From: Mycobacterium sp.
GTDB taxonomy: Bacteria > Actinomycetota > Actinomycetes > Mycobacteriales > Mycobacteriaceae
Direction of reading: 5' to 3'
Assembly: GCA_025965895.1 (NCBI GenBank)
Contig: JAOPWC010000153.1
Span: 1-64,000, forward strand
DNA: 64,000 bases
A program made the position numbers and the translations under genes. This document shows, piece by piece, positions 20,271 through 34,982 of the stretch (its first letter is position 1; each line of letters starts with the position of its first letter). The notes beneath the pieces were generated by a model, which was not told where the DNA came from, did no database searches, and saw only the letters and a list, made by a program, of their open reading frames with translations.

Positions 20271-21103
20271 CCACCGCACACGCCTGGTTGCCGCGGGCCT
20301 CGTGCGATTTCAGCTGCGTGTATGTCGAACCCGGCGGCGGTCTACGGCGACTTCTCCTGGCTTGGCGCACCACCTACCGCAGCCTGTTTGCCTTGATGGT
20401 GCTGCCGCTCATGCCGATTTTGGTTGTACCGTTGCCCGGCCAATCATGTGTCCAGCGCACGTATTGCCGCTTCATGCTGCGCTGCCTCGGCGTGCGAATC
20501 ACCAAGTCGGGCGGCCCGATTCGCAATCTTCCCGGCGTTCTGGTGGTGAGCTCGCACATGTCGTGGGTCGACGTGCTGGTCATCGGTGCCCTGCTGCCCG
20601 GCACGTTCGTCGCCAAGGCCGAACTGGTCAACTGGCTGGGGCTCGGGCACGTCGCGCGCTTGCTGAAGGTCATCCCCATCGAGCGCACCAGTTTGCGCCG
20701 GTTGCCAGACGTCGTGAACATGGTGGCGGAGCGGCTGCGCTCCGGGAAGACCGTGGTGGCGTTCCCCGAGGGCACCACCTGGTGCGGGTTGGCCCACGGC
20801 CCGTTCCGACCCGCACTGTTCCAGGCCGCCATCGATGCAGGGCGCCCGGTGCAGCCGGTGCGATTGACCTACCACCACCGCGACGGCAGGCCGTCGACGA
20901 TGCCCGCCTACGTCGGTGACGACACGCTAGGAAAGTCGTTTCACCGGCTCGTCACTGCCAGGGTGACCGTGGCGCACGTCCGCGTCGAGGCGCTGCAGTT
21001 GCCGGGCGAGAACCGGCGGGAATTTTCTCGCCGCTGTGAGACGGCTGTGCGCGGATGCTCGGCGGCACCGCACGGTTCCCACGAGCACGCCCTGGTGGCC
21101 TGA
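20267..21103 (+). CDS. 1-acyl-glycerol-3-phosphate acyltransferase (PlsC/OlsA-like)
   Basis: A 278-residue PlsC-family acyltransferase. A hydrophobic segment (SLFALMVLPLMPILVVPLP) near residue 40 anchors it to the membrane. The catalytic HxxxxD motif is SHMSWVD, the acceptor motif is FPEGTT, and PLFKVIP-like LLKVIPIERTS is also present. It would acylate lysophosphatidate or, with the upstream OlsB-like protein, lyso-ornithine lipid. The GTG start overlaps the upstream stop (GTGA), so the pair is translationally coupled. The gap to iscS (21104-21187) has only the iscS promoter. Confidence 0.87.
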   Translation: MTTAHAWLPRASCDFSCVYVEPGGGLRRLLLAWRTTYRSLFALMVLPLMPILVVPLPGQSCVQRTYCRFMLRCLGVRITKSGGPIRNLPGVLVVSSHMSWVDVLVIGALLPGTFVAKAELVNWLGLGHVARLLKVIPIERTSLRRLPDVVNMVAERLRSGKTVVAFPEGTTWCGLAHGPFRPALFQAAIDAGRPVQPVRLTYHHRDGRPSTMPAYVGDDTLGKSFHRLVTARVTVAHVRVEALQLPGENRREFSRRCETAVRGCSAAPHGSHEHALVA

Positions 21104-21187
21104 GCGGGCGAGGGGGCGCGGTCCCACAGGGGCAGGAGCGAAGCGACCCCGGGGATGAGATCGGGCGGCAGCTATCCTGGACACGCC

Positions 21188-22384
21188 ATGAGTGCTCCCC
21201 GTTCGGTGTATCTCGACCATGCAGCCACCACCCCGATGCATCCCGATGCCGTCGAGGCGATGACGTCTGCGCTGGCAACGGCCGGCAACGCGTCGTCGCT
21301 GCACACGTCGGGCCGCGCCGCCCGCCGCACAATCGAGGAGTCACGCGAGACGCTGGCCGAAAAGCTCGGTGCGAGACCGTCGGAGGTCATCTTCACCGCG
21401 GGCGGCACCGAGAGCGACAACCTCGCCGTGAAGGGGATCTTCTGGGCCCGCCGCGACAGCAATCCGCGTCGCCGACGGATCGTGACGAGCGCCGTCGAGC
21501 ATCACGCGGTGCTCGACGCGGTCGAATGGCTTGCCGAGCACGAAGGTGCCGAGGTGACGTGGCTGCCCACCGACAGCGACGGCTCGGTGTCGCCTGCCGC
21601 GCTGCGGGATGCGTTGCAGCAGCCCGACGACGTCGCGCTGGTCTCGGTGATGTGGGCCAACAACGAAGTCGGCACGATCATGCCGGTCAGCGAACTAGCC
21701 TCCATCGCAGCAGAATTCGACGTGCCAATGCACAGCGACGCGGTGCAGGCGATCGGGCAGCTGCCGGTGTCGTTCTTTGAAAGCGGATTGTCGGCGATGA
21801 GCGTGGCCGCGCACAAGTACGGGGGGCCGACGGGCGCAGGCGCCCTGCTGCTGCGGCGCGACACCGCGTGCGTGCCGCTGCTGCACGGCGGCGGTCAAGA
21901 ACGCGACGTGCGCTCCGGCACGCCCGATGTCGCCGCCGCGGTGGGCATGGCGGTGGCAACCCGCCTCGCGGTGGAAGGGCTGGACGCCCACAGCGCGAAA
22001 CTGCGCGAATTGCGTGACCGCCTGATCGATGGAGTCTTGTCAAGCATCGACGACACGCACCTCAACGGGCCGCGCGACGGTCGGCTTCCGGGCAACGCTC
22101 ACTTCACGTTCACCGGTTGTGAAGGTGACTCGCTGTTGATGTTATTGGACGCCAATGGGATTGAGTGCTCAACGGGTTCGGCCTGCACCGCCGGGGTCGC
22201 GCGGCCGTCGCATGTGCTGCTAGCGATGGGGGCTCGGCCTGCTGACGCGCGGGGTTCCCTGCGGCTGTCACTGGGCCGCACGAGCGTGGCCGCCGACGTC
22301 GACGCCGTACTCGACGTGCTGCCTGCCGCTGTCGCGCGGGCACGGGAAGCTGCGCTGGCGAGCGCCGGGGTGGCGCGCTCGTGA
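21188..22384 (+). CDS. iscS: Cysteine desulfurase
   Basis: PLP enzyme of 398 residues that converts cysteine to alanine and a protein-bound persulfide for Fe-S clusters and tRNA thiolation. Motifs: N-terminal [11 protein letters not shown], the PLP lysine in [19 protein letters not shown] (near residue 205), and the catalytic loop cysteine in [11 protein letters not shown] near residue 328. ATG is 9 nt after a TATCCT -10 box (21173-21178), so probably leaderless; an ATG 11 codons upstream lies before the promoter and is rejected. Coupled to mnmA by GTGA. Confidence 0.95.
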   Translation: MSAPRSVYLDHAATTPMHPDAVEAMTSALATAGNASSLHTSGRAARRTIEESRETLAEKLGARPSEVIFTAGGTESDNLAVKGIFWARRDSNPRRRRIVTSAVEHHAVLDAVEWLAEHEGAEVTWLPTDSDGSVSPAALRDALQQPDDVALVSVMWANNEVGTIMPVSELASIAAEFDVPMHSDAVQAIGQLPVSFFESGLSAMSVAAHKYGGPTGAGALLLRRDTACVPLLHGGGQERDVRSGTPDVAAAVGMAVATRLAVEGLDAHSAKLRELRDRLIDGVLSSIDDTHLNGPRDGRLPGNAHFTFTGCEGDSLLMLLDANGIECSTGSACTAGVARPSHVLLAMGARPADARGSLRLSLGRTSVAADVDAVLDVLPAAVARAREAALASAGVARS

Positions 22385-23457
22385 AGGTGCTCGCCGCGAT
22401 GAGCGGGGGAGTGGACTCGTCGGTGGCCGCCGCCCGCATGGTCGACGCCGGCCACGACGTCGTGGGGGTGCACCTCGCGCTGTCGTCGGCACCTGGCACG
22501 CTGCGCACCGGGTCCCGGGGGTGCTGCTCCAAGGAGGACGCCGGCGATGCCCGACGTGTCGCCGACGTGCTGGGAATCCCTTTCTATGTCTGGGATTTCG
22601 CCGACAAGTTCACCGAGGACGTGATCGACGACTTCGTCTCGGCCTATGCCCGCGGGCACACGCCCAACCCGTGTGTGCGCTGCAACGAGCGAATCAAGTT
22701 TTCCGCCTTGGCGGCCCGGGCATTGGCACTCGGTTTCGACGCGGTGGCCACCGGCCACTACGCGCGGTTGGCCGCCGGCCGGCTGCGCCGTGCGGTCGAC
22801 CGGGACAAGGACCAGTCGTACGTGTTGGCCGTGCTGACCAGCGAACAGCTGCGGCACGCACTGTTCCCGGTGGGCGACACCCCGAAGCCGCACATCCGCG
22901 AAGAGGCCGCCGCGCGGGGCCTGGCGGTCGCCGCCAAGCCCGACAGCCACGACATCTGCTTCATCCCGTCCGGTGACACCCAGGCGTTTCTGGGTGCCCG
23001 CATCGGAGTGCGCCGCGGGAAAGTCGTCGAGGCCGGCGGGGCGCTGTTGGCCGAGCACGACGGGGTGCACAACTTCACGATCGGGCAGCGCAAGGGCCTG
23101 GGCCTCGCGGGACCCGGACCCGACGGCCGGCCGAAGTACGTCACCGCGATCGACGCCGCGACCGGCACGGTGACCGTGGGTGACGCCGGCGATCTCGAAG
23201 TGTGGTCGCTGACCGGCGAGCGCCCGGTGTTCACGTCCGGCGCACCCCCTCGAGGCCCGGTTGAGTGCGCGGTTCAGGTGCGTGCGCATGGCGGCGAGGC
23301 CGACGGTGTTGCCCGGTACGCCGGCGGGAACCTGAAGGTCAGGCTCACGACAGCGCTGCGTGGAGTGGCGCCTGGCCAGACGATGGCACTGTACCGTCGG
23401 GATCCGCTCGGCGACGAGGTGATCGGCAGCGCGACGATCGCGTCGTCGGCGGCGTAG
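22381..23457 (+). CDS. mnmA: tRNA-specific 2-thiouridylase
   Basis: MnmA/TrmU (358 residues) puts sulfur on U34 of Lys, Glu and Gln tRNAs. N-terminal PP-loop [15 protein letters not shown], the first catalytic cysteine in [12 protein letters not shown], the DKDQSYVL segment, and the second cysteine in [11 protein letters not shown] are all present. The sulfur donor IscS is encoded directly upstream and the starts and stops overlap (GTGA), so the two are made together. The gap to the next gene (23458-23578) contains only that gene's promoter. Confidence 0.96.
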   Translation: MKVLAAMSGGVDSSVAAARMVDAGHDVVGVHLALSSAPGTLRTGSRGCCSKEDAGDARRVADVLGIPFYVWDFADKFTEDVIDDFVSAYARGHTPNPCVRCNERIKFSALAARALALGFDAVATGHYARLAAGRLRRAVDRDKDQSYVLAVLTSEQLRHALFPVGDTPKPHIREEAAARGLAVAAKPDSHDICFIPSGDTQAFLGARIGVRRGKVVEAGGALLAEHDGVHNFTIGQRKGLGLAGPGPDGRPKYVTAIDAATGTVTVGDAGDLEVWSLTGERPVFTSGAPPRGPVECAVQVRAHGGEADGVARYAGGNLKVRLTTALRGVAPGQTMALYRRDPLGDEVIGSATIASSAA

Positions 23458-23578
23458 TCGTCACACCTCATTGCCATCCTCGAAGTATGTCGGCGGCGGC
23501 CCGCTCACCCCCCGCATCGCGACGCGCCTTCACCCGGTGGGTCACAGTAGTCCGGGCAAATCGAATACTGTTGGCCCA

Positions 23579-24589
23579 GTGAGCGCTTTCGCCGCCGCCA
23601 CCGGCATCGGGTCATGGCCCGGTACTGCGCCGCGGCCCGCCGCCGAGGTGGTCGTCGGCGAGCTGCACGACCTGCCGCACCTCGTCGAGTTGCCCGCGCG
23701 CGGGGTGGGCGCCGACATCATCGGCCGCGCCGCAGCGCTGCTGGTCGACATCGCGCTCGATGTCGTCCCACGCGGGTACCGCATCGCGGCCCGGCCCGGA
23801 GCGGTGACCCGCCGAGCGGCCGCTCTGCTCGACGAGGACATCGATGCGCTGGAGGAAGCCTGGGAGCGCGCCGGCCTGCGCGGCGGCGACCGCACGGTCA
23901 AAGTGCAGGCGCCGGGTCCGATCACGTTGGCCGCCCAGGTCGAACTGCCCACCGGTCACCGCGCGATCACCGATCAAGGTGCGGTCCGTGATCTGGCCGC
24001 GTCACTGGCCGAAGGCGTCGCAACCCACCGGGCCCACGTGAGCAGGCGGCTCGACAGCCCGGTGGTGGTGCAATTCGACGAGCCGTCGCTGGCCGCGGCG
24101 CTGGCCGGGCGGCTGACGGGTGTGACGGCCCTGACGCCGGTGCACGCCGTCGACGAATCCGTCGCCCTCGGGCTGATCGACGACTGCGTCGCCACCGCGG
24201 GCGCCGAGGTGGCACTGCACAGCTGCGAACCCGACATCCCGTGGAACATGTTGCTGCGCAGCGCTGTTCACGCGGTATCTTTCGACGCCTCGTCGCGTGA
24301 CCGGCTCGATCTCGATGGCCTCGGTGAATTCCTCGACGCCGGCCGGACCGTGCTCTTGGGCCTGATCCCGGCGACCGCACCGGCTCGCCCGCCGTCGGCG
24401 CGGGAGATCGCCCGTACCGCCGCGTCGCTGACCGATCGGCTGGGTTTTTCACGCACGGTGCTGGCCGAGCGGATCGGAGTCACGCCGACGTGCGGGCTCG
24501 CCGGTGCTACCCGGGAATGGGCGCGCACGGCGATCGAGGTTGCGCAGAAGGTGGCCGACACATTCGCCGACGATCCCGAGGCGATCTAA
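23579..24589 (+). CDS. Cobalamin-independent methionine synthase-like protein (Rv3015c-like)
   Basis: A 336-residue protein with the fold of the MetE C-terminal domain: GIGSWPGTAPRPA at the N-terminus, VKVQAPGPITLAAQVELP, VVQFDEPSLAAAL, and ALHSCEPDIPWNML. Full methionine synthases are over 700 residues, so this is a single-domain relative, and its methyl acceptor is unknown. GTG start chosen because a TACTGT -10 box ends 7 nt upstream. It overlaps the convergent MmcQ gene by 4 nt. Confidence 0.82.
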   Translation: MSAFAAATGIGSWPGTAPRPAAEVVVGELHDLPHLVELPARGVGADIIGRAAALLVDIALDVVPRGYRIAARPGAVTRRAAALLDEDIDALEEAWERAGLRGGDRTVKVQAPGPITLAAQVELPTGHRAITDQGAVRDLAASLAEGVATHRAHVSRRLDSPVVVQFDEPSLAAALAGRLTGVTALTPVHAVDESVALGLIDDCVATAGAEVALHSCEPDIPWNMLLRSAVHAVSFDASSRDRLDLDGLGEFLDAGRTVLLGLIPATAPARPPSAREIARTAASLTDRLGFSRTVLAERIGVTPTCGLAGATREWARTAIEVAQKVADTFADDPEAI

Positions 24590-24993
24590 CTACGGTCAGC
24601 GTCGAGCTGCTTGATCAGCCTTCGCGGTGCCACCAGCCGGTAGGACGCGTCGACGAGCTCACGGACCTCATCCCAGTCAACCGAACCAGCCGTGAAGTCG
24701 AGGCCCAACCAGCCATGCGGGCCCATGTACGCGGGATAGAAGAAGCGGCTGTCCTGCTCGAGCGCGTCGCGATCCGCTTCCTCGACCTTGACCAGCATCG
24801 AATAGGGGAACGCTGCCATCTCACCGGGCGTATCGGTCCTGGCGTTGCCGCCGTACATCGCGAAGATCTTCGGCGCGCAGAACACCGGCCGGCCCCACGA
24901 GACCTTCTCGAACGCGGCTGGGAATCCGAGCGCGATGCGGCGCAGCTCGGCCAGGCCGAAGTCGTCGTCGCGGAACATGATCGGATGCGGCAC
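24586..24993 (-). CDS. MmcQ/YjbR family protein
   Basis: A 135-residue MmcQ/YjbR-like protein with the typical pattern LRRIALGFPAAFEKVSWGRPVFCAPKIFAMYGG at the N-terminus, and later PYSMLVKVEEADRDALEQD and YMGPHGWLGLDF. The fold resembles small DNA-binding or metabolite-binding domains; the function is not established. Convergent with the methionine-synthase-like gene. Confidence 0.85.
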   Translation of the reverse strand: MPHPIMFRDDDFGLAELRRIALGFPAAFEKVSWGRPVFCAPKIFAMYGGNARTDTPGEMAAFPYSMLVKVEEADRDALEQDSRFFYPAYMGPHGWLGLDFTAGSVDWDEVRELVDASYRLVAPRRLIKQLDADRS

Positions 24994-25040
24994 CTCTTGA
25001 GACTAACGAGGGCCGGTCGCCGGTCGGCACGCCGCGATAG

Positions 25041-29008
<3,968 letters not shown>

Positions 29009-29132
29009 CTCACGTGTTCTATCGGTCCGGAGGCGCCGGCTATTACGTCCCGACCGCTATCGCTGCTGGGAAATGTGGGCAAAGATGCTGGGAAAGCACT
29101 GAATTCGACGCAAAGCCCGCGGCCGCGGAGTT

Positions 29133-29798
29133 TTACCGCAAAATCGTCGCGACGATGCCGGCCAGATAGCCCAGCCGCGCGACCTCCGACGGGCGGAAGT
29201 ACGGGCCACCGGGGCGGCCCAGCATCACCGCGCAACTCGGATCGCCCAGCGGCGCGGCGGCCAGCGTCGTGTCCATGTCGCGCCACACCCGCGGCACCCA
29301 GCCGGCGGTGCCGTCGAGAGCGGCGGCGCCCTGCAGCGGCAACCACGGTGCCGATTCGGCGACCGTCTCCGGAGCGCCGGCGCTGCCCACGACCCGCTCG
29401 AACCCGCCTTCCGTCAGCTGGACCACCGTGCACCAACCCACGCGCAGCACCCGGGGCGACTCGTCGGCAAGCACCTGCAGTTTTCCCAGCCAATTGCTGC
29501 CGGCGGCGATGTGGTCGATCAGTTCGAGCTCGCGGTGCGCCTCCAGCAGGCCCGTGTGCGGCCGGATGCTGTCCACGCGGACACCGTCGAGCGCCTCCGC
29601 CGCGGTGATCAGCATGTCGGGCATCGCGCCGGGCGGCAGGTCGACCACCAGGTCGTCGATCGCGGCCCCTGACATCCGCTCAACGACGTCCAGCGACAGG
29701 ATGTCCGCGCCTACCGACCCCAGAGCCAGCGCCAACGAGCCCAGGCTGCCCGGTCGATCGACGAGCTGGACCCGCAGCAGATATGAAGGCACGCGCAC
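29133..29798 (-). CDS. ACT domain-containing protein (Rv3013-like)
   Basis: A 221-residue protein whose first 75 residues form an ACT domain: [38 protein letters not shown] domains bind amino acids. The rest ([44 protein letters not shown]) resembles no enzyme I can name. It is divergent from gatC, 62 nt away. GTG start at 29798 or GTG two codons later; no ribosome site is visible. The gap 29009-29132 to the Hsp70-like gene shows nothing else. Confidence 0.85.
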   Translation of the reverse strand: MRVPSYLLRVQLVDRPGSLGSLALALGSVGADILSLDVVERMSGAAIDDLVVDLPPGAMPDMLITAAEALDGVRVDSIRPHTGLLEAHRELELIDHIAAGSNWLGKLQVLADESPRVLRVGWCTVVQLTEGGFERVVGSAGAPETVAESAPWLPLQGAAALDGTAGWVPRVWRDMDTTLAAAPLGDPSCAVMLGRPGGPYFRPSEVARLGYLAGIVATILR

Positions 29799-29860
29799 AC
29801 TGTCGCACAGCGCGGTCCGCTCAGCATTCCGGCGAACGAAGGCCGATAGGCTTGACGCTC

Positions 29861-30160
29861 GTGTCCCAGATCTCCCGCGATGAGGTGGCCCACCTGGCCC
29901 GGTTGGCGCGCCTGGCGCTGAGCGATGCCGAGCTGGACAGCTTCGCCGGACAGCTCGACGCCATCCTGGGCTATGTCAGCCAGATTCAGTCCGTCGACGT
30001 CTCCGGAGTCGAACCGACCGACAACCCGCTCAAGGCCGTCAACGTCATGCGGCCCGACGTCGTCGAACCGTCCCTGCCGCGCGAGCTGGTGCTCGCCGAG
30101 GCACCCGCGACCGTGGACGGCCGGTTCGCGGTCCCGCGAATCCTCGGAGAGCCGCAATGA
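29861..30160 (+). CDS. gatC: Aspartyl/glutamyl-tRNA amidotransferase subunit C
   Basis: Small subunit (99 residues) of GatCAB, which converts mischarged Glu-tRNA-Gln to Gln-tRNA-Gln. Typical GatC start [25 protein letters not shown] and the motif [15 protein letters not shown] start 8 nt after a TAGGCT -10 box (29847-29852). Stop overlaps gatA ATG (ATGA), giving coupled synthesis of the two subunits. Confidence 0.95.
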   Translation: MSQISRDEVAHLARLARLALSDAELDSFAGQLDAILGYVSQIQSVDVSGVEPTDNPLKAVNVMRPDVVEPSLPRELVLAEAPATVDGRFAVPRILGEPQ

Positions 30161-31638
30161 GCGACATCATCCGGCTGGACGCTGCGACACTGGCCGACAA
30201 GATCTCCCGTCGAGAAGTGTCGTCGACCGAATTGACGCAGGCCTGCCTGGACCAGATCGAGGCCACCGACAGCCAGTACCGTGCGTTCCTGCATGTCGCC
30301 GGCGATCAGGCGTTGGCCGACGCCGCCCGCGTCGATGAAGCGGTCGCCGCCGGTGAGAAGAGCGCGTCGCCGCTGGCCGGTGTTCCACTGGCGCTCAAGG
30401 ACGTGTTCACCACCACCGACATGCCGACCACCTGCGGCTCCAGGATCCTCGAGGGCTGGCGGTCGCCGTACGACGCGACCGTCACGCTGCGGCTGCGGGC
30501 GGCCGGCATCCCGATCCTCGGCAAGACCAACATGGACGAGTTCGCGATGGGCTCCTCGACCGAGAACTCTGCCTTCGGCCCGACCCGCAACCCGTGGGAC
30601 GTCGAGCGGGTGCCGGGCGGGTCCGGTGGCGGGAGTGCCGCGGCGCTGGCCGCGTTCCAGGCGCCGCTGGCGATCGGCTCGGACACCGGCGGCTCGATCC
30701 GTCAGCCCGCCGCGCTGACCGCCACCGTCGGGGTCAAGCCCACCTACGGCACCGTGTCGCGCTACGGGCTGGTGGCGTGTGCGTCGTCGCTGGACCAGGG
30801 CGGGCCGTGCGCACGCACCGTGCTCGACACCGCGCTGCTGCACGCGGTCATCGCCGGGCACGACAGCAAGGACTCCACCTCCCTTGAGGCCGAGGTGCCC
30901 GACGTCGTCGGCGCGGCCCGTGACGGCGCCAGGGGAGACCTGCGGGGGGTGCGCGTCGGGGTGGTCAGCCAGCTGCGCGGCGACGGCTACCAGGCCGGTG
31001 TGCTGGAGTCGTTCAACGCCGCGGTCGAGCAGCTCAAGTCGCTCGGTGCCGAGGTCAGTGAGGTGTCCTGCCCGCATTTCGACAACGCGCTGGCGGCCTA
31101 TTACCTGATCCTGCCCTCGGAGGTGTCGTCGAACCTGGCCCGCTTCGACGGAATGCGGTACGGGCTGCGTGTCGGCGACGACGGCACCCACAGCGCCGAA
31201 GAGGTGATGGCCCTCACGCGTGCGGCCGGGTTCGGCCCGGAGGTCAAGCGCCGCATCATGATCGGCACCTACGCGCTGTCGGCCGGCTACTACGACGCCT
31301 ACTACAACCAGGCGCAGAAGGTCCGCACGCTGATCGCGCGCGACCTCGACGAGGCGTACCAACGCGTCGACGTGCTGGTATCGCCGGCCACCCCGACCAC
31401 CGCGTTCCGGCTCGGTGAGAAGGTCGACGATCCGCTCGCGATGTACCTGTTCGACCTCTGCACGTTGCCGCTCAACCTGGCCGGGCACTGCGGGATGTCC
31501 GTCCCCGCCGGCCTTTCGCCCGACGACTCGCTGCCCGTGGGGCTGCAGATCATGGCTCCTGCGCTGGCCGACGACCGGCTCTACCGCGTCGGCTCGGCCT
31601 ACGAAGCCGCGCGCGGGCCGTTGCCGGCTGCCATCTGA
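30157..31638 (+). CDS. gatA: Aspartyl/glutamyl-tRNA amidotransferase subunit A
   Basis: Amidase subunit (493 residues) that releases ammonia from glutamine for the GatB reaction. Amidase signature residues are visible: catalytic Lys in [12 protein letters not shown], then [34 protein letters not shown] with the cis-Ser and nucleophile Ser. Followed 43 nt later by pfkA. Confidence 0.97.
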   Translation: MSDIIRLDAATLADKISRREVSSTELTQACLDQIEATDSQYRAFLHVAGDQALADAARVDEAVAAGEKSASPLAGVPLALKDVFTTTDMPTTCGSRILEGWRSPYDATVTLRLRAAGIPILGKTNMDEFAMGSSTENSAFGPTRNPWDVERVPGGSGGGSAAALAAFQAPLAIGSDTGGSIRQPAALTATVGVKPTYGTVSRYGLVACASSLDQGGPCARTVLDTALLHAVIAGHDSKDSTSLEAEVPDVVGAARDGARGDLRGVRVGVVSQLRGDGYQAGVLESFNAAVEQLKSLGAEVSEVSCPHFDNALAAYYLILPSEVSSNLARFDGMRYGLRVGDDGTHSAEEVMALTRAAGFGPEVKRRIMIGTYALSAGYYDAYYNQAQKVRTLIARDLDEAYQRVDVLVSPATPTTAFRLGEKVDDPLAMYLFDLCTLPLNLAGHCGMSVPAGLSPDDSLPVGLQIMAPALADDRLYRVGSAYEAARGPLPAAI

Positions 31639-31681
31639 CCATCGGGCTGCCCACGCCATGGGCAGGGGGGAAGATGGCAGC

Positions 31682-32713
31682 ATGCGGATCGGAATTCTCA
31701 CCGGTGGAGGGGACTGTCCCGGGCTGAACGCGGTGATCCGAGCGGTGGTGCGCACGTGTGGTGCCCGGTACGGGTCGTCGGTCGTCGGGTTTCAGGACGG
31801 CTGGCGCGGGCTGCTGGAGGACAGGCGCATCCAGCTGCGCAACGACGAGCGCAACGACCGTCTGCTCGCCAAGGGCGGCACGATGCTGGGGACGGCCCGC
31901 GTCCACCCCGACAAGCTGCGAGCCGGGCTGGATCAGATCAAACAGACGCTCGACGACAACGGCATCGACGTACTGATCCCGATCGGCGGCGAAGGCACCC
32001 TGACCGCCGCGCACTGGCTGTCTGATGAGAACGTGCCGGTGGTCGGTGTGCCCAAGACCATCGACAACGACATTGACTGCACCGATGTGACTTTCGGTCA
32101 CGACACCGCGTTGACGATCGCCACCGAGGCGATCGACCGTCTGCACAGCACGGCTGAGTCGCATCAGCGCGTGATGCTGGTCGAGGTGATGGGCCGCCAC
32201 GCCGGATGGATCGCACTGAATGCGGGACTTGCCTCCGGTGCGCACATGACGCTGATCCCGGAAGTGCCGTTCGACGTCGAGGAGGTGTGCCGCCTGGTGA
32301 AGGGCCGCTTCCAGCGGGGGGAGTCCCACTTCATTTGTGTGGTGGCAGAAGGCGCCAAACCGGCGGCGGGGTCGATGAAGCTTCGCGAGGGCGGCGTCGA
32401 CGACTTCGGGCACGAACGGTTCACCGGGGTGGCGGCGCAACTGGCCGTCGAAATCGAGAAGCGCATCAAGAAGGAGGTCCGCACCACGGTGCTGGGCCAC
32501 GTCCAGCGCGGCGGAACGCCGACGGCGTATGACCGCGTGCTCGCCACCCGCTTCGGCGTCAACGCCGCCGACGCCGCGCACGCGGGCGAATACGGGATGA
32601 TGGTGTCGCTGCGCGGCCAGGACATCGGCAGGGTGCCGCTGGCCGACGCGACCCGCCAGCTCAAACTCGTGCCGCAGAGCCGCTATGACGACGCGGCGGC
32701 GTTCTTCGGCTGA
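31682..32713 (+). CDS. pfkA: 6-phosphofructokinase
   Basis: Glycolytic phosphofructokinase of 343 residues. N-terminal [22 protein letters not shown], the GGEGTL active-site loop (nucleotide binding), PKTIDNDI with the catalytic-region TIDND, GRHAGW, and HVQRGGTP near the C-terminus. GGEGT rather than GGDGS at the second loop suggests the Group III/PPi-like clade, but ATP use is expected in mycobacteria. ATG at 31682 with AGGGGGGAAG upstream; the reading frame extends further up but only into gatA. Sits between gatA and gatB, as in M. tuberculosis. Confidence 0.95.
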   Translation: MRIGILTGGGDCPGLNAVIRAVVRTCGARYGSSVVGFQDGWRGLLEDRRIQLRNDERNDRLLAKGGTMLGTARVHPDKLRAGLDQIKQTLDDNGIDVLIPIGGEGTLTAAHWLSDENVPVVGVPKTIDNDIDCTDVTFGHDTALTIATEAIDRLHSTAESHQRVMLVEVMGRHAGWIALNAGLASGAHMTLIPEVPFDVEEVCRLVKGRFQRGESHFICVVAEGAKPAAGSMKLREGGVDDFGHERFTGVAAQLAVEIEKRIKKEVRTTVLGHVQRGGTPTAYDRVLATRFGVNAADAAHAGEYGMMVSLRGQDIGRVPLADATRQLKLVPQSRYDDAAAFFG

Positions 32714-32758
32714 TCGCCGCGCGCGCTGCGATACGACGGCGGCACTAAAATCGAGGCT

Positions 32759-34264
32759 ATGACCATCGCTCCCGCGGCCGAACTGCTCGAATACGACGAT
32801 GTGCTGAGCCGTTACGAGCCGGTGCTCGGCCTCGAGGTACATGTCGAGCTGTCCACCGCGACCAAGATGTTCTGCGGGTGCGTCAACGTGTTCGGCGGCG
32901 AACCCAACAGCCATGTGTGCCCGGTCTGCCTCGGGTTGCCCGGCTCGCTGCCTGTGCTGAATGCCGCGGCGGTGGAATCGGCGATCCGGATCGGCTTGGC
33001 GCTCAACTGCGAGATCGTGCCGTGGTGTCGGTTCGCCCGCAAGAACTACTTCTATCCCGACATGCCGAAGAACTACCAGATCTCGCAGTACGACGAGCCG
33101 ATCGCGATCAACGGTTACCTCGACGTGCCGCTCGACGACGGCAGCACGTTCCGGGTGGAGATCGAGCGGGCGCACATGGAAGAGGACACCGGCAAGCTGA
33201 CCCATCTGGGCAGCGAGACGGGTCGCATCGAGGGTGCCACGATGTCGCTGATCGACTACAACCGGGCCGGCGTGCCGCTCATCGAGATCGTGACCAAGCC
33301 GATCGAGGGCACCGGGGCGCGGGCGCCCGAAACGGCCCGGGCGTATGTGACCGCGTTGCGGGGCTTGTTGCGTGCGTTGGACGTTTCGGATGTGCGGATG
33401 GACCAGGGGTCGATGCGGTGCGATGCGAACCTGTCGCTGATGCCGGTGGGCGCAGACGAATTCGGCATCCGAACCGAGACCAAGAACGTCAACTCCCTGA
33501 AGAGCGTCGAGGTGGCCGTTCGCTACGAGATGCGCCGTCAGGCCGCGGTTCTGGCCAACGGTCACCGGGTGACCCAGGAAACCCGCCACTTCCACGAGAA
33601 CGGCCACACCTCGCCGGGGCGCAGCAAGGAGTCCGCGGAGGACTACCGCTACTTCCCGGAGCCGGATCTGGAGCCGGTCGCGCCCGGCGCCGAGCTCGTG
33701 GAGCGGTTACGGCAGACGCTTCCAGAACTGCCGTGGTTGCGGCGCAAGCGAACTCAGCAGGAATGGGGAGTGTCCGACGAAGTGATGCGCGACCTCGTCA
33801 ACGCGGGGGCCGTCGATCTCGTTGCGGCCACCGTGGAACGCGGCGCCTCGAGTGATGCGGCCCGCGCGTGGTGGGGGAACTTCCTGGTGCAGAAGGCCAA
33901 CGAGGCAGGTGGAGAACTGGACGAGTTGCCGATCACTCCCGACCAGGTGGCCACGGTGATCGCCTTGGTGGACGACGGCAAGCTGTCGAACAAGCTGGCC
34001 CGCCAGGTCGTGGAGGGCGTGCTGGCCGGGGAGGGCGAGCCCGAGCAGGTGATGGCCGGCCGCGGGTTGGAACTTGTTCGCGACGACTCGCTGATCCGGT
34101 CCGCCGTGGCGGAGGCGCTCGCCGCGAACCCGGACGTGGCGGAGAAGATCCGCGGCGGCAAAGTCCAGGCGGCGGGCGCGATCGTCGGTGCGGTGATGAA
34201 GGCGACCCGGGGTCAGGCCGACGCGGCGCGGGTACGCGAATTGGTGCTGGCGGCTTGCAGCTGA
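32759..34264 (+). CDS. gatB: Aspartyl/glutamyl-tRNA amidotransferase subunit B
   Basis: 501-residue kinase/tRNA-binding subunit of GatCAB. Signature [20 protein letters not shown] with zinc-site cysteines (C..C and VCPVCLG), [13 protein letters not shown], and [14 protein letters not shown]. The C-terminal YqeY-type tail ends with [25 protein letters not shown]. Own promoter: TAAAAT at 32746-32751, 7 nt before the ATG, so probably leaderless and separate from pfkA. Convergent with the FAD reductase gene. Confidence 0.97.
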   Translation: MTIAPAAELLEYDDVLSRYEPVLGLEVHVELSTATKMFCGCVNVFGGEPNSHVCPVCLGLPGSLPVLNAAAVESAIRIGLALNCEIVPWCRFARKNYFYPDMPKNYQISQYDEPIAINGYLDVPLDDGSTFRVEIERAHMEEDTGKLTHLGSETGRIEGATMSLIDYNRAGVPLIEIVTKPIEGTGARAPETARAYVTALRGLLRALDVSDVRMDQGSMRCDANLSLMPVGADEFGIRTETKNVNSLKSVEVAVRYEMRRQAAVLANGHRVTQETRHFHENGHTSPGRSKESAEDYRYFPEPDLEPVAPGAELVERLRQTLPELPWLRRKRTQQEWGVSDEVMRDLVNAGAVDLVAATVERGASSDAARAWWGNFLVQKANEAGGELDELPITPDQVATVIALVDDGKLSNKLARQVVEGVLAGEGEPEQVMAGRGLELVRDDSLIRSAVAEALAANPDVAEKIRGGKVQAAGAIVGAVMKATRGQADAARVRELVLAACS

Positions 34265-34265
34265 A

Positions 34266-34982
34266 TCAGGCGCCACCGTAGCGCTCGGTCTTGATCCGCA
34301 GTGGATCATGGCCCAGCTCCACGAGCAGTGAGGCCACTGCTTCGACGAATCCCGTTGCGCCGCAGACATAGACGGTAGGGCGCTCACCCGGCGCGATAAT
34401 GAGCTCCTCAACGATCTCCCTGTCGATGCGCCCAGGCGGACGTGGCCAGCCGTTCGGGGTGCGACCCGTGTACACCCAGTCCAGCCGGAACCGCTCACCC
34501 ACCCGCGTCGCGAGTTCGCCCGCGTAGTAGGCGTGCTCGGGGCTGCGCACGGAATACAACATGCGGAACGGGGCGGCGCTTTCCGAGTCGTCGTGCGCTC
34601 GGATCATCGCCATGAGCGGCACCACGCCCGAACCTCCGGCCACCAGCTGCACAGGCTCCGATTGCATTGTGCGCCAAACGAAATAGCGCCCGATCGGGCC
34701 CTTGACCTCAAACTGATCGCCGGGCATCAGCTCTTCGACGAGATACGGTGAGACCTCGCCGTCGGGGAGCCGGTCCACGGCCAACTGGACGTGTCCGGCA
34801 GGCCCGTACGAGGCCATCGAGTAGGAGCGCACCGCCTGGTAGCCGTCTTCGGCGGTGAGCCGCAGATCCAGGTGCTGCCCGGGCAGGCTGCCGTCCCAGC
34901 CCGGCACGTCGAGGGTGAGGAGCCGCCCGTCGGGAATCGCCATCTCGGCGGCCACCACGGTCGCTGTCAGCCACGCGCTCAT
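34266..34982 (-). CDS. FAD/NAD(P)-binding reductase lacking a ferredoxin domain (Rv3007c-like)
   Basis: A 238-residue ferredoxin-NADP-reductase-type flavoprotein. FAD motif RSYSMAS (RxYS) near residue 50, nucleotide-binding LVAGGSGVVPLMAMIRAHDD, and C-terminal VYVCGATGFVEAVASLL then TERYGGA. No 2Fe-2S domain. The gene follows a molybdopterin oxidoreductase gene and probably supplies it with electrons from NAD(P)H. I chose the ATG at 34982 (MSAWLTATV) because the last of three 32-bp mini-ORFs ends exactly on it (ATGA); an ATG two codons up is the alternative. Confidence 0.88.
   Translation of the reverse strand: MSAWLTATVVAAEMAIPDGRLLTLDVPGWDGSLPGQHLDLRLTAEDGYQAVRSYSMASYGPAGHVQLAVDRLPDGEVSPYLVEELMPGDQFEVKGPIGRYFVWRTMQSEPVQLVAGGSGVVPLMAMIRAHDDSESAAPFRMLYSVRSPEHAYYAGELATRVGERFRLDWVYTGRTPNGWPRPPGRIDREIVEELIIAPGERPTVYVCGATGFVEAVASLLVELGHDPLRIKTERYGGA

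Noticed and set aside
21104-21187. GGAGCGAAGCGACC stretch upstream of iscS as a repeat
   Set aside because: Only one copy in the window; no structure beyond the iscS promoter could be supported.
31550-33607. 685-residue frame antisense to pfkA and gatB, and similar frames at 24615-26666 and 29986-31755
   Set aside because: Low-complexity, unrecognisable translations opposite well-conserved enzymes; codon-bias shadows.
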